Assembly: GCA_002372575.1 (NCBI GenBank)
Contig: DFHC01000034.1
Span: 1 to 5,349, forward strand
Reading direction: 5' to 3'
DNA from: a bacterium UBA3734
Lineage (GTDB): Bacteria > Bacteroidota > Bacteroidia > Bacteroidales > Bacteroidaceae
DNA length: 5,349 bases
The notes beneath the pieces are model-generated. The model did not search any database and had not been told where the DNA came from. It saw nothing but the letters and a program-made list of their open reading frames with translations. Shown here piece after piece: positions 1 to 5,349 of this stretch (positions are counted from its first letter, which is position 1; every line of letters starts with the position of its first letter). A program made the position numbers and the translations under genes.

Positions 1-104
1 TGATAGCCGTTGCCCTCCATGTAGTTCTTGTGGTCGGTTGTGGCGCCGATGATTCGCGCGATGTCGCGACCAACGCTGGGTTTCTCTGCGATGCAAACAA
101 TCAT
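1..104 (-). CDS. topB: DNA topoisomerase III, N-terminal fragment (runs off the left edge)
   Basis: Reading the minus strand from the ATG at 104 gives 34 codons, beginning MIVCIAEKPSVGRDIARIIG and ending in EGNGY. This is the opening of the TOPRIM domain of type IA topoisomerases of the topoisomerase III class: a beta strand followed by AEKPSV, in which Glu7 corresponds to the conserved TOPRIM glutamate (Glu7 also in E. coli TopB), and the later GNG stretch of the same domain. The enzyme cuts one DNA strand through a tyrosine intermediate and decatenates replication or recombination products; the tyrosine and the DxD motif lie outside the window. The start is fixed because an in-frame stop lies four codons upstream and there is no other start between. 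It begins 5 nt after the lipoprotein stop and has no clear Shine-Dalgarno sequence. The gene was recognised from a short peptide, but the motif is very characteristic. Confidence 0.88.
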   Translation of the reverse strand, partial: MIVCIAEKPSVGRDIARIIGATTDHKNYMEGNGY

Positions 105-109
105 ACGTG

Positions 110-1693
110 TTATTTACTGAGGTGATTCGTGTATGTTACGGGCGGAATATCGTCGTTTTTCAGCACGTTGGCAATTTCCTGCGGCGTTAGTTTGACAGGG
201 CCGAGCATGAATTCGGGAATGTTGTAGCTCTTGAGGAACTGGCGGTGGAAGTCGGGGTCGGACGAGGGCAGTTCGAAGGGTTTCGAGGCCTTTCCGTCGG
301 CGTCGATATGGGCGATGAAGGGTCGCGTATAGACCCCGTCGGTGCGCCGCGAGGAGAAAATGACCCACCGACCCGTGCTCGACCACGTGTGGTAGCTCTC
401 CACGTTGTCGGAATTGATGGTTTCGCAAGGGCGCAAGATGCCAGCGGCGATGAGTGACTCGGCCGAGGGCGACGACTGCGCGGCAAACCCGTCGAAGGCC
501 TGCAAGTCGAGCATCCAGAGGTCGGCATCGCGATGCCAAATGTGGAAACAGCCCCATTCGCCGAGCGTCACCATCAGCCAGCGTCCGTCGGGCGAAATGC
601 GCGGCAGCGTGGCACTTTTTCCCATTCCTGCGGCATCGACGACCATTTCGCGGGGCCCGAACTCGCGGGTGTCGGGGTCGAAGCGCTTGCGATAGATGCT
701 GTATTTGATTTCCTTGCTGCGGGCAACGGTTTCCGAGGTGTTCACTGTGTCGGCCTCGTATTCAAAATGGGCGCTACCGTAGTAGAGATAGCGTCCGTCG
801 GGCGCCCAGAAGGGGAAAATCTCGAACTCGTGCGGGTCGTTCTCGATGTTCATCACTTCGTTGCGGTCGATGTCATAGACGATGAGGTCGCTTTCAGAGT
901 CGAGCACCTCGATTTTATTGATATCGAGCGTGTGGAAGCTCTGCATCGTCTTGTTCGTGGAATAGGCGATGAGCTTCAGCCACGGATGCCACGAGGGATA
1001 TACACCGGCGGAGAGAATCGAGTCGTTCTTCATGTTCACCTTCTTATATTCGCCATCGTAGGCCACGAAAGTGCCGCCGTGCTTCTGGCGGGCGTGGAAC
1101 TGGAAGCGCTCGGGGTTCTGCTGCTGATAGTTGTGGCAGTTCACGCACTGTCCATCGACCTCGTCGCTGCATAGCATATTGCTCACGATGACGCGCTCGT
1201 CGTAGTTCTCGAGGCATCGCTGGTTGAGCGTGAGCTCTTCGTAGGTGACGTACGAGGGCGAAATCAGTCGGTAGCTGATGTAGGGGTCGATGCTGTCGGG
1301 CGACACGTAGATGTTGAACGGCTTGAAGAGTGTCCATTTTCCGTCGTTTTCGGCATAGACTTCAACCTGAATGGCCTTGCCCTTGGCTTTTTCAGCGAGT
1401 TGGCGCCAGTCGTCGATGTCGGGACAGGCTTTCAGCTCGTCGCCACCACACACGATTTCCTCATCGTCGAAGCTGTAGCGAGCCACCATCTGCGTGAAAT
1501 CGGCCTTTTTTGCAGGCGACGGCAGCAGCTCAAAGGTGAGCGGCGCGATATTCACGGGGACGGTCACGCCGATATAGTCGGGATAGATTTCGGGCAGTTG
1601 CTCGCTTTTGGCGTATTCTGCGGGCACCGTGGCACGATGACAGGCCGTGAGCATCGCAATGGATAGCATTGAATATAATAATTTTCGCATCAT
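110..1693 (-). CDS. PD40/TolB-like beta-propeller lipoprotein with a CxxCH heme-type motif
   Basis: A 527-residue envelope protein of unknown function. It opens with tandem ATG codons; residues 3-17 are a short charged then hydrophobic signal ending in the lipobox LTAC, so Cys18 should be lipidated. The residues after Cys18 (HRATVPAEY) lack the acidic cluster that Bacteroidota use to export lipoproteins to the surface, so a periplasm-facing anchor is more likely. Residues 183-187 are CVNCH, a canonical c-type heme attachment motif, followed by FQFHARQKHGGT (197-208). From about 230 to 460 there are propeller-like blades of the PD40/WD40 type: YPSWHPWLKLIAYST (232-246), FWAPDGRYLYYGS (295-307), PRISPDGRWLMVT (364-376) and HTWSSTGRWVIFSSRR (435-450). 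Members of this family are often named TolB-like, but no TolB partner genes are visible here, so that name is structural only. An array of octamer repeats precedes the gene, and it follows a polytopic membrane protein that is a plausible partner. Whether heme is really bound is unproven. Confidence 0.9.
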   Translation of the reverse strand: MMRKLLYSMLSIAMLTACHRATVPAEYAKSEQLPEIYPDYIGVTVPVNIAPLTFELLPSPAKKADFTQMVARYSFDDEEIVCGGDELKACPDIDDWRQLAEKAKGKAIQVEVYAENDGKWTLFKPFNIYVSPDSIDPYISYRLISPSYVTYEELTLNQRCLENYDERVIVSNMLCSDEVDGQCVNCHNYQQQNPERFQFHARQKHGGTFVAYDGEYKKVNMKNDSILSAGVYPSWHPWLKLIAYSTNKTMQSFHTLDINKIEVLDSESDLIVYDIDRNEVMNIENDPHEFEIFPFWAPDGRYLYYGSAHFEYEADTVNTSETVARSKEIKYSIYRKRFDPDTREFGPREMVVDAAGMGKSATLPRISPDGRWLMVTLGEWGCFHIWHRDADLWMLDLQAFDGFAAQSSPSAESLIAAGILRPCETINSDNVESYHTWSSTGRWVIFSSRRTDGVYTRPFIAHIDADGKASKPFELPSSDPDFHRQFLKSYNIPEFMLGPVKLTPQEIANVLKNDDIPPVTYTNHLSK

Positions 1694-1696
1694 ATT

Positions 1697-1749
1697 TTTA
1701 ACCCTTTAACTCTTTAACTCTTTAATTCTTTAACTTTTAACCCTTTAAC
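1697..1749 (-). repeat. Intergenic octamer array A (GTTAAAGR-like, 7 copies)
   Basis: The 56-bp gap between the membrane-protein stop and the lipoprotein start is almost entirely tandem repeat. On the plus strand the core TTTAAC (one copy TTTAAT) starts at 1697, 1705, 1713, 1721, 1729, 1736 and 1744, giving spacings of 8, 8, 8, 8, 7 and 8 bp. On the coding strand the units read GTTAAAGG, GTTAAAGA and similar. All units point the same way, so they cannot form hairpins with one another. The same kind of array occurs at 3674-3711. Function unknown; it might be a simple-sequence spacer, a protein-binding array or a translation-related leader. Confidence 0.9.
1702..1707 (-). promoter_or_regulatory. 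Shine-Dalgarno-like AAAGGG before the lipoprotein gene, embedded in array A
   Basis: On the minus strand AAAGGG lies exactly 8 nt before the ATG at 1693 and spans the junction of two repeat units. The fit to a ribosome-binding site is only moderate, and Bacteroidota depend weakly on such sites. The position matches that of the AAAGGA before the membrane-protein gene. Confidence 0.45.
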
Positions 1750-3645
1750 TCAAAAACTATGTTGTCCTCGTGTGAAGAAATAGTCGTAGTAGAAAGTTCC
1801 TCCGAAACGGGCATACATCGCCTTCTTAAGCTCGGGCTCGGGCATGTAGCTGAACTGCTTTGCAGTGGCCATGAAGTCGTTGTAGGTATCGATGACCGAC
1901 TGCTCGAAGGGCATTCGGCTGATATCCACCTTGTCTTCGAGGTGGCCGTAGAGGTAGGCGGCTTCCTGAATGTGGATGGGCACGCGCTTCTTGCCGATGT
2001 TCTGGGCATAGACGTAGAACTGGCTCCAGAACGTCTTGATGTCCTTGGTTTGCAGGGCGAAAATGAGTGCTTGCTCCTGGAAAATCGGGTCGTCGCTGGT
2101 GCGATGGGCGAAGTGGTTGATGAGGAAGATTTCGATGAGCGACTGGTCGCTGGTGATTTCGTTGAAGGGCGGCATCAGGTGCTTGATGGTCTCGAGTTCC
2201 TCGTCTTTCTGAATCAACTCGGGCTTATCGACGTATGCCTCGTAATGGCGGGCCAGGTCGCCGTAGTATTTTGTTTTTTTCAGCAGGTCGATATATTTTT
2301 TTGCAACGCTCAGTTCGCCGTTGATGAGCGAGCATTTGAGCATGAAAATCAGGTGTTCGGTGCGCCATCCGTACTCCACACCATCTTCCATGCACCATCG
2401 GAAGCAATAATTGACAAGTCCGTAGTTGTAATAGATGAGTTTTCCGCCGCTTTGCGTCATTCGGGCGATGAACGGGGCATTCGGGGGCGTGTCGCCGTTG
2501 CGGTAGCGATACATCTCGTCGCCCTGCCTGCCGAGTCGCGCAAGGGCGAGGTTCTTCATCATCCACATGGTGCGCGAGGGCGCGGCGTCGTGGTTGCGAT
2601 AGTCGGTGAGAATATCCTCCCATTGCTTTTCGTTGGCGTGGTGATACATCGAGAGCTCGGTGTGGAAATTCTCGTCCTTGTACCAGAAGTGCCATACGCC
2701 CACGACGATGCCGACGAGCATTGCGAGTTGCGCCAGGAGCCAAACAATGGGTTTTTTGATGTCGTTTTGATGGTTTTTCCGATAGCTGGCGGCCATCGTC
2801 ACAAGCGAAATAGCCAGAAGAATCAGCGGAATGTAGAACGCCCAGTAAACCCTGTCGCGCTTGTAGAACGGCAGTGCGGTGAAATAGATGTTGGTGATGT
2901 GGGTCTGGTTGTAGAACGTCCAATAATAGACAAGCGGCACGGCGACAATAGCGATGGTCGCCACGGCGGTGTCGATGCCTCGGCGCAGGGTGGGGTAGTT
3001 GTCGAGGCGCCACGCAATCACGGCCATGAGCAGGGCAGCAAACAGCGCGTAGAAGCCGAAAAGCGGATAGCCTGCGATCACTGTCAGGGCGATGAAAATG
3101 GTGCGACAGAAGAATTGCGCCGGAAGCACGCGATAGAGCCAAACCAATGTCACGGCCACGGTGGTTCCAATGGTGGCCACGAAGAAGTGGCCTTGCAATT
3201 TCAGATAGAAAAGCCAGTAGCCGAGGTCGATGTTTGCAATCAACAGTAGGGCAATGGGAACAATCAGTGCAACAGCGTATTTCGACGGAATGTTAAAGGA
3301 TTTCTTGAGGAGAAACGCCAACAACAGCCACCATGCTCCCAGCCACGCGACTCCGAGCCACGGATGGTAGAAAAATTGCGTGAAATAGGTGCCCAGATAG
3401 CTTAAAAAACCGCCCGAAACCACCATCTGTTGCTTGAAAAACAGCGGTGTGTAGAGAAACAGGTTCAATTCTTGCAGTCGGTAAAGAAAGTCTTTTTCGT
3501 AGATTCCGAGTGCGATGACGGCAGCCACCACAGCCACTACGGGCATCATCCACGACAACCATTGCTGCTTTTTTGCCGACAATTCAGGCGATTTCTGCAC
3601 TTTTTGGCCTGTCGCCGCTTTCGACGTCTTTTTCTTCTTATTCAT
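1750..3645 (-). CDS. Polytopic inner-membrane protein with large soluble C-terminal domain, DUF6057-like
   Basis: A 631-residue protein that I recognise as resembling the DUF6057 family of Bacteroidota; function unknown. A lysine-rich, probably cytoplasmic N-terminus (residues 1-28) is followed by about eight or nine hydrophobic segments, roughly 31-49, 95-113, 122-139, 153-171, 181-212 (perhaps two), 227-245, 267-286 and 299-318. The loop after the first segment (50-94) is rich in aromatic residues. Residues 320-631 are soluble, helical and rich in Tyr, Phe and paired basic residues, in the style of TPR-like helical repeats, though I see no clean TPR consensus. The layout of multiple membrane helices plus a soluble C-terminal domain recalls GT-C glycosyltransferases, but no diagnostic motif supports that. 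The ATG at 3645 is preceded by AAAGGA with 8-nt spacing and is the first methionine of the frame. The gene lies between two octamer arrays and just upstream of the CxxCH lipoprotein, suggesting a shared envelope role. Confidence 0.93.
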   Translation of the reverse strand: MNKKKKTSKAATGQKVQKSPELSAKKQQWLSWMMPVVAVVAAVIALGIYEKDFLYRLQELNLFLYTPLFFKQQMVVSGGFLSYLGTYFTQFFYHPWLGVAWLGAWWLLLAFLLKKSFNIPSKYAVALIVPIALLLIANIDLGYWLFYLKLQGHFFVATIGTTVAVTLVWLYRVLPAQFFCRTIFIALTVIAGYPLFGFYALFAALLMAVIAWRLDNYPTLRRGIDTAVATIAIVAVPLVYYWTFYNQTHITNIYFTALPFYKRDRVYWAFYIPLILLAISLVTMAASYRKNHQNDIKKPIVWLLAQLAMLVGIVVGVWHFWYKDENFHTELSMYHHANEKQWEDILTDYRNHDAAPSRTMWMMKNLALARLGRQGDEMYRYRNGDTPPNAPFIARMTQSGGKLIYYNYGLVNYCFRWCMEDGVEYGWRTEHLIFMLKCSLINGELSVAKKYIDLLKKTKYYGDLARHYEAYVDKPELIQKDEELETIKHLMPPFNEITSDQSLIEIFLINHFAHRTSDDPIFQEQALIFALQTKDIKTFWSQFYVYAQNIGKKRVPIHIQEAAYLYGHLEDKVDISRMPFEQSVIDTYNDFMATAKQFSYMPEPELKKAMYARFGGTFYYDYFFTRGQHSF

Positions 3646-3653
3646 CCTAATAT

Positions 3654-3659
3654 TCCTTT
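3654..3659 (-). promoter_or_regulatory. Shine-Dalgarno-like AAAGGA before the membrane-protein gene
   Basis: AAAGGA on the minus strand lies 8 nt upstream of the ATG at 3645. It supports that start over the internal Met-Met pair at residues 33-34, which would remove part of the first membrane segment. Confidence 0.5.
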
Positions 3660-3673
3660 ATTAACCTTTCACT

Positions 3674-3711
3674 TTTAACCCTTTAACTTTTTAACCCTTT
3701 AACCCTTTAAC
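3674..3711 (-). repeat. Intergenic octamer array B (GTTAAAGG-like, 5 copies)
   Basis: In the 69-bp gap between the acyltransferase stop and the membrane-protein start, the plus-strand core TTTAAC begins at 3674, 3682, 3690, 3698 and 3706, an exact 8-bp period. Coding-strand units are mainly GTTAAAGG, with variants GTTAAAAA and GTTAAAAG. Degenerate relatives (GTGAAAGG, GTTAATAA) continue toward the start codon. The last unit also pairs with bases spanning the acyltransferase stop codon (CTTTAA at 3705-3710, TTAAAG at 3715-3720, 4-nt loop), a stem too weak and AT-rich to call a terminator. Positions 3671-3688 are identical to 1733-1750 in array A. Confidence 0.9.
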
Positions 3712-3714
3712 CTA

Positions 3715-4653
3715 TTAAAGTGTCCATTCATACGTGTCGTAGCACACGCCGCGCCCACCGTATCCCTCTTTGTGGGCAATCAAGCCCTCGTTGATGATGC
3801 TGCCGCCAGCCTCTGTCGAGCTACCGAAATCGAGATAGGGGATGTGCGGAAAATCCTCGTACATCACCTGCTGGTAGATGGCCTCCATGGCACCGTTTTC
3901 CTTGCCTAAGGCGTTGGTTGAACTGTATTGGCCGTGCAGCACTTGTGGCGTGAGGTAGAACGTGATTCCGCCGATGATTTCCTCGTCCAGATAGGCATTG
4001 TACTGGATGATTTCCTCGGGGAATTTCGACTTGAGCAGCAGCATTTCCTCGAGCGAGTGAACGGGTTTGGCATCGAATCTCTGTTTGAGATTTTCTTCTA
4101 AAACCTTCCAAAATGCCTCGATGCTACCGTTTCTCTCCACGCGGACACCCTTGTCCAGAGCCTGTCGGAGTCGGCGTCGGTGGTCTTTCCGCCACGGTTG
4201 TCGCTGTTGCACGAAGATGGTGGTGCCGATGTTTCGGCTTTGCAGCCGTGCACCGCATTGCCAGAAGATGGCGTAGAGGTCTTCTTCCGAGGGATGCTGG
4301 TGGTAAATCCACGGAACGGGGCGATAAATGACTTTTTTGATGCCGCACGTCCTCAGAAACGGGTTGAGTTGCTTGAAAAGTTCGACGACATCGGCAATGG
4401 TGACGTTGAAATTCACGACGAGTCCGCCGTAGGTCAGTCCGAGATGCGAGCAGAGCACGTCGCCGACGAGATGAGCTGGCAGCAGCGCGTGGAGCCTGCC
4501 GTTTCGGTAGAACAGCAGTGAGTGGTCGCAGAAGCGGTCGGCATGGTAGTCCATGTAGTCGCGACGGAACAGAAACGTGGCGTTTCGCGCCGTGGAAACG
4601 TATTTGTCCCATGCATTCTTGTCTGCTGCCGTGTATCGTCTGATTTCAAACAT
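3715..4653 (-). CDS. FemAB-like / GNAT-fold acyltransferase of a dTDP-sugar cluster
   Basis: A 312-residue cytoplasmic protein with no signal peptide or membrane segment. Its length and layout fit a double-GNAT, FemAB-like acyltransferase. The first half (about 1-150) contains FLFRRDYMDYHADRF (28-41), then LLFYRNGRLHALLPAH (46-61). The second half (about 155-305) holds the region with YNAYLDEEIIGGITFYL (218-234), the GQYSSTNALGKENGAMEAIY segment (241-260), and LDFGSSTEAGGSIINEGL (274-291), all typical of this fold. Its position directly after a sugar ketoisomerase suggests it acylates a dTDP-amino sugar or a glycan or lipid intermediate, but the acceptor cannot be read from the sequence. The ATG at 4653 was chosen because the homologous-looking sequence begins MFEIRRYTAADKNAW. 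A longer reading from 4773 would add 40 Arg/Ser/Thr-rich residues overlapping the ketoisomerase in another frame. An AAAGAG at 4660-4665 lies 6 nt before the start. It overlaps the upstream gene by 8 bp, suggesting translational coupling. Confidence 0.87.
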   Translation of the reverse strand: MFEIRRYTAADKNAWDKYVSTARNATFLFRRDYMDYHADRFCDHSLLFYRNGRLHALLPAHLVGDVLCSHLGLTYGGLVVNFNVTIADVVELFKQLNPFLRTCGIKKVIYRPVPWIYHQHPSEEDLYAIFWQCGARLQSRNIGTTIFVQQRQPWRKDHRRRLRQALDKGVRVERNGSIEAFWKVLEENLKQRFDAKPVHSLEEMLLLKSKFPEEIIQYNAYLDEEIIGGITFYLTPQVLHGQYSSTNALGKENGAMEAIYQQVMYEDFPHIPYLDFGSSTEAGGSIINEGLIAHKEGYGGRGVCYDTYEWTL

Positions 4654-5050
4654 TCTGTGCTCTTTGCGTAAATTCGTCGTAGTCGTAGATGTATTCCTCT
4701 TCGTCGAACAACTCCGAGGCCAGCACCAGGCAGACCGCTCCCGAGGAGAAATCTTCGAGCGTGCGCCACACACCCGTGCCCACGTACAATCCCTGATACG
4801 GATGGTTCAGGTGGTGCACTTCCTTGCCGCCGCGCCCGTCGTCGAGCGTCACGTCGAACGAGCCGCTCACGGCGATAATCACCTCCTCGCAGGTCTTGTG
4901 AGCGTGTCCGCCGCGTCGTCCGCCGCCCGGAATGTCGTAGGTCCAATAGACGCGCGCAATGTCGAAGGGCACGTTTTTCTGTTGCTCAGCCACGCTCAGG
5001 TTGCCGCGCGGGTCGTGGATTTTCGGGAAGTCTATGAGCCTGCCTATCAT
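4646..5050 (-). CDS. fdtA: dTDP-4-oxo-6-deoxy-glucose 3,4-ketoisomerase (FdtA/QdtA-type cupin)
   Basis: A complete 134-residue single-domain cupin of the FdtA/QdtA (WxcM C-terminal-like) family. These enzymes shift the keto group of dTDP-4-keto-6-deoxyglucose from C4 to C3, making the substrate for a C3 aminotransferase on the way to dTDP-3-amino-3,6-dideoxyhexoses. The signature GGHAHK places the paired catalytic-type histidines at 49 and 51. Also visible are GSFDVTLDDG (63-72), GVWRTLEDFSSGAVCLVLAS (93-112) and the family's acidic C-terminus LFDEEEYIYDYDEF (114-127). No residues appear to be missing. The start ATG overlaps the rfbB stop by 4 bp (ATGA), which fits its taking the RfbB product as substrate. 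Whether the product is the galacto (FdtA) or gluco (QdtA) epimer cannot be decided from these motifs by eye, so the symbol is provisional. Confidence 0.9.
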   Translation of the reverse strand: MIGRLIDFPKIHDPRGNLSVAEQQKNVPFDIARVYWTYDIPGGGRRGGHAHKTCEEVIIAVSGSFDVTLDDGRGGKEVHHLNHPYQGLYVGTGVWRTLEDFSSGAVCLVLASELFDEEEYIYDYDEFTQRAQNV

Positions 5051-5349
5051 CTGTCTTTATACATGTTTTCGTAATACTTCTGATAGTCACCGCTCGTTAC
5101 GTTGTCGAGCCATTCCTGGTTGTCCAGATACCAGCGCACGGTCTTTTCGATGCCCTCTTCGAATTGCAGTGACGGTTCCCATCCGAGTTCACGCTGCAGT
5201 TTCGACGAGTCAATCGCATAGCGCAGGTCGTGTCCGGCGCGGTCGGTGACGAAGGTGATGAGGTCCATGTCCTCGCCCTCTTTGCGTCCGAGCAGGCGGT
5301 CAACTGTGTTGATGAGCACATGGATGATGTCGATGTTCTTCCATTCGTT
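5047..5349 (-). CDS. rfbB: dTDP-glucose 4,6-dehydratase, C-terminal 100 residues (runs off the right edge)
   Basis: The reading frame is open to the right edge and gives NEWKNIDIIHVLINTVDRLL at 5349-5290, followed by FVTDRAGHDLRYAIDSSKL, then RELGWEPSLQFEEGIEKTVRWYLDN and the end of the protein. These are the hallmark C-terminal blocks of RfbB (RmlB): N-E-x-K-N-I-D, the sugar-nucleotide-binding D-R-x-G-H-D-x-R-Y-A-I-D and the E-L-G-W-x-P helix. RfbB is a short-chain dehydrogenase/reductase-type enzyme that converts dTDP-glucose to dTDP-4-keto-6-deoxyglucose, the common precursor of L-rhamnose and several amino sugars. The NAD-binding Rossmann motif and catalytic Tyr-Lys pair lie outside the window. 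Its stop TGA overlaps the ketoisomerase ATG. Confidence 0.95.
   Translation of the reverse strand, partial: NEWKNIDIIHVLINTVDRLLGRKEGEDMDLITFVTDRAGHDLRYAIDSSKLQRELGWEPSLQFEEGIEKTVRWYLDNQEWLDNVTSGDYQKYYENMYKDR

Noticed and set aside
533..1174. A 213-codon plus-strand frame antisense to the lipoprotein gene.
   Set aside because: The lipobox, CxxCH and PD40 motifs are all on the minus strand; the plus-strand product has no recognisable motif.
1751..1759. TAGTTTTTG on the minus strand, considered as a Bacteroidota -7 promoter element (TAnnTTTG).
   Set aside because: The spacing inside the motif is one base too long, and I see no convincing -33 TTTG partner upstream.
2274..2302. Two runs of seven T (A7 on the coding strand) within the membrane-protein gene, considered as frameshift or phase-variation sites.
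   Set aside because: Both encode Lys-Lys in an intact frame, codon alignment does not fit a canonical A-AAA-AAC -1 slippery heptamer, and the runs are too short to call phase-variable.
1759..3249. A 496-codon open frame on the plus strand, antisense to the membrane-protein gene.
   Set aside because: It mirrors the codon bias of the real minus-strand gene. Its product is Val/Glu/His/Asp-rich with no recognisable domain, whereas the minus strand encodes clear membrane helices and has a plausible ribosome-binding site.
1697..3711. The octamer arrays considered as a CRISPR array.
   Set aside because: Units are 8 bp, contiguous, with no spacers, and no cas gene is present.
3705..3720. Inverted repeat CTTTAA / TTAAAG around the acyltransferase stop codon, considered as a terminator.
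   Set aside because: A 6-bp stem with a single G-C pair and a 4-nt loop is too weak; it arises by chance from the octamer repeat meeting the stop-codon region.
4654..4773. A 40-codon N-terminal extension of the acyltransferase.
   Set aside because: The added residues are the shadow of the ketoisomerase in another frame, and the domain sequence starts naturally at the ATG at 4653.

Overview
The window looks like a chromosomal segment of a Bacteroidota bacterium, most likely Prevotella-like. The clues are protein content (a FemAB-like acetyltransferase beside a dTDP-sugar ketoisomerase, a DUF6057-type membrane protein, a PD40 lipoprotein carrying CxxCH), only modest Shine-Dalgarno signals, and AT-rich spacers between moderately GC-rich genes. 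The genus is inferred from protein style, not from a marker gene.

All six genes lie on the minus strand, so transcription runs from right to left. From the right edge: the last 100 codons of rfbB (dTDP-glucose 4,6-dehydratase); an FdtA/QdtA-type dTDP-4-oxo-6-deoxyglucose 3,4-ketoisomerase whose start overlaps the rfbB stop by 4 bp; a FemAB/GNAT-like acyltransferase overlapping the ketoisomerase by 8 bp; a 631-residue polytopic membrane protein (DUF6057-like); a 527-residue lipoprotein with a beta-propeller-like PD40 region and one CxxCH heme-type motif; and the first 34 codons of topB (DNA topoisomerase III), which runs off the left edge.

The three right-hand genes form a tightly coupled nucleotide-sugar module: RfbB makes dTDP-4-keto-6-deoxyglucose, the ketoisomerase moves the keto group to C3, and the acyltransferase probably modifies the resulting amino sugar or a glycan. 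The aminotransferase expected between those last two steps is not in the window.

The membrane protein and the lipoprotein form a second, separate pair. Each is preceded by a short intergenic array of imperfect direct octamers (GTTAAAGG-like on the coding strand, exact 8-bp period over most of the length). The two arrays share an identical 18-bp word and each places an AAAGGR Shine-Dalgarno-like sequence exactly 8 nt before the next start codon. These paired arrays, and the uncharacterised membrane protein / CxxCH lipoprotein pair they border, are the most unusual content. I see no strong hairpin terminator at any junction, no RNA genes, no CRISPR and no insertion sequence.
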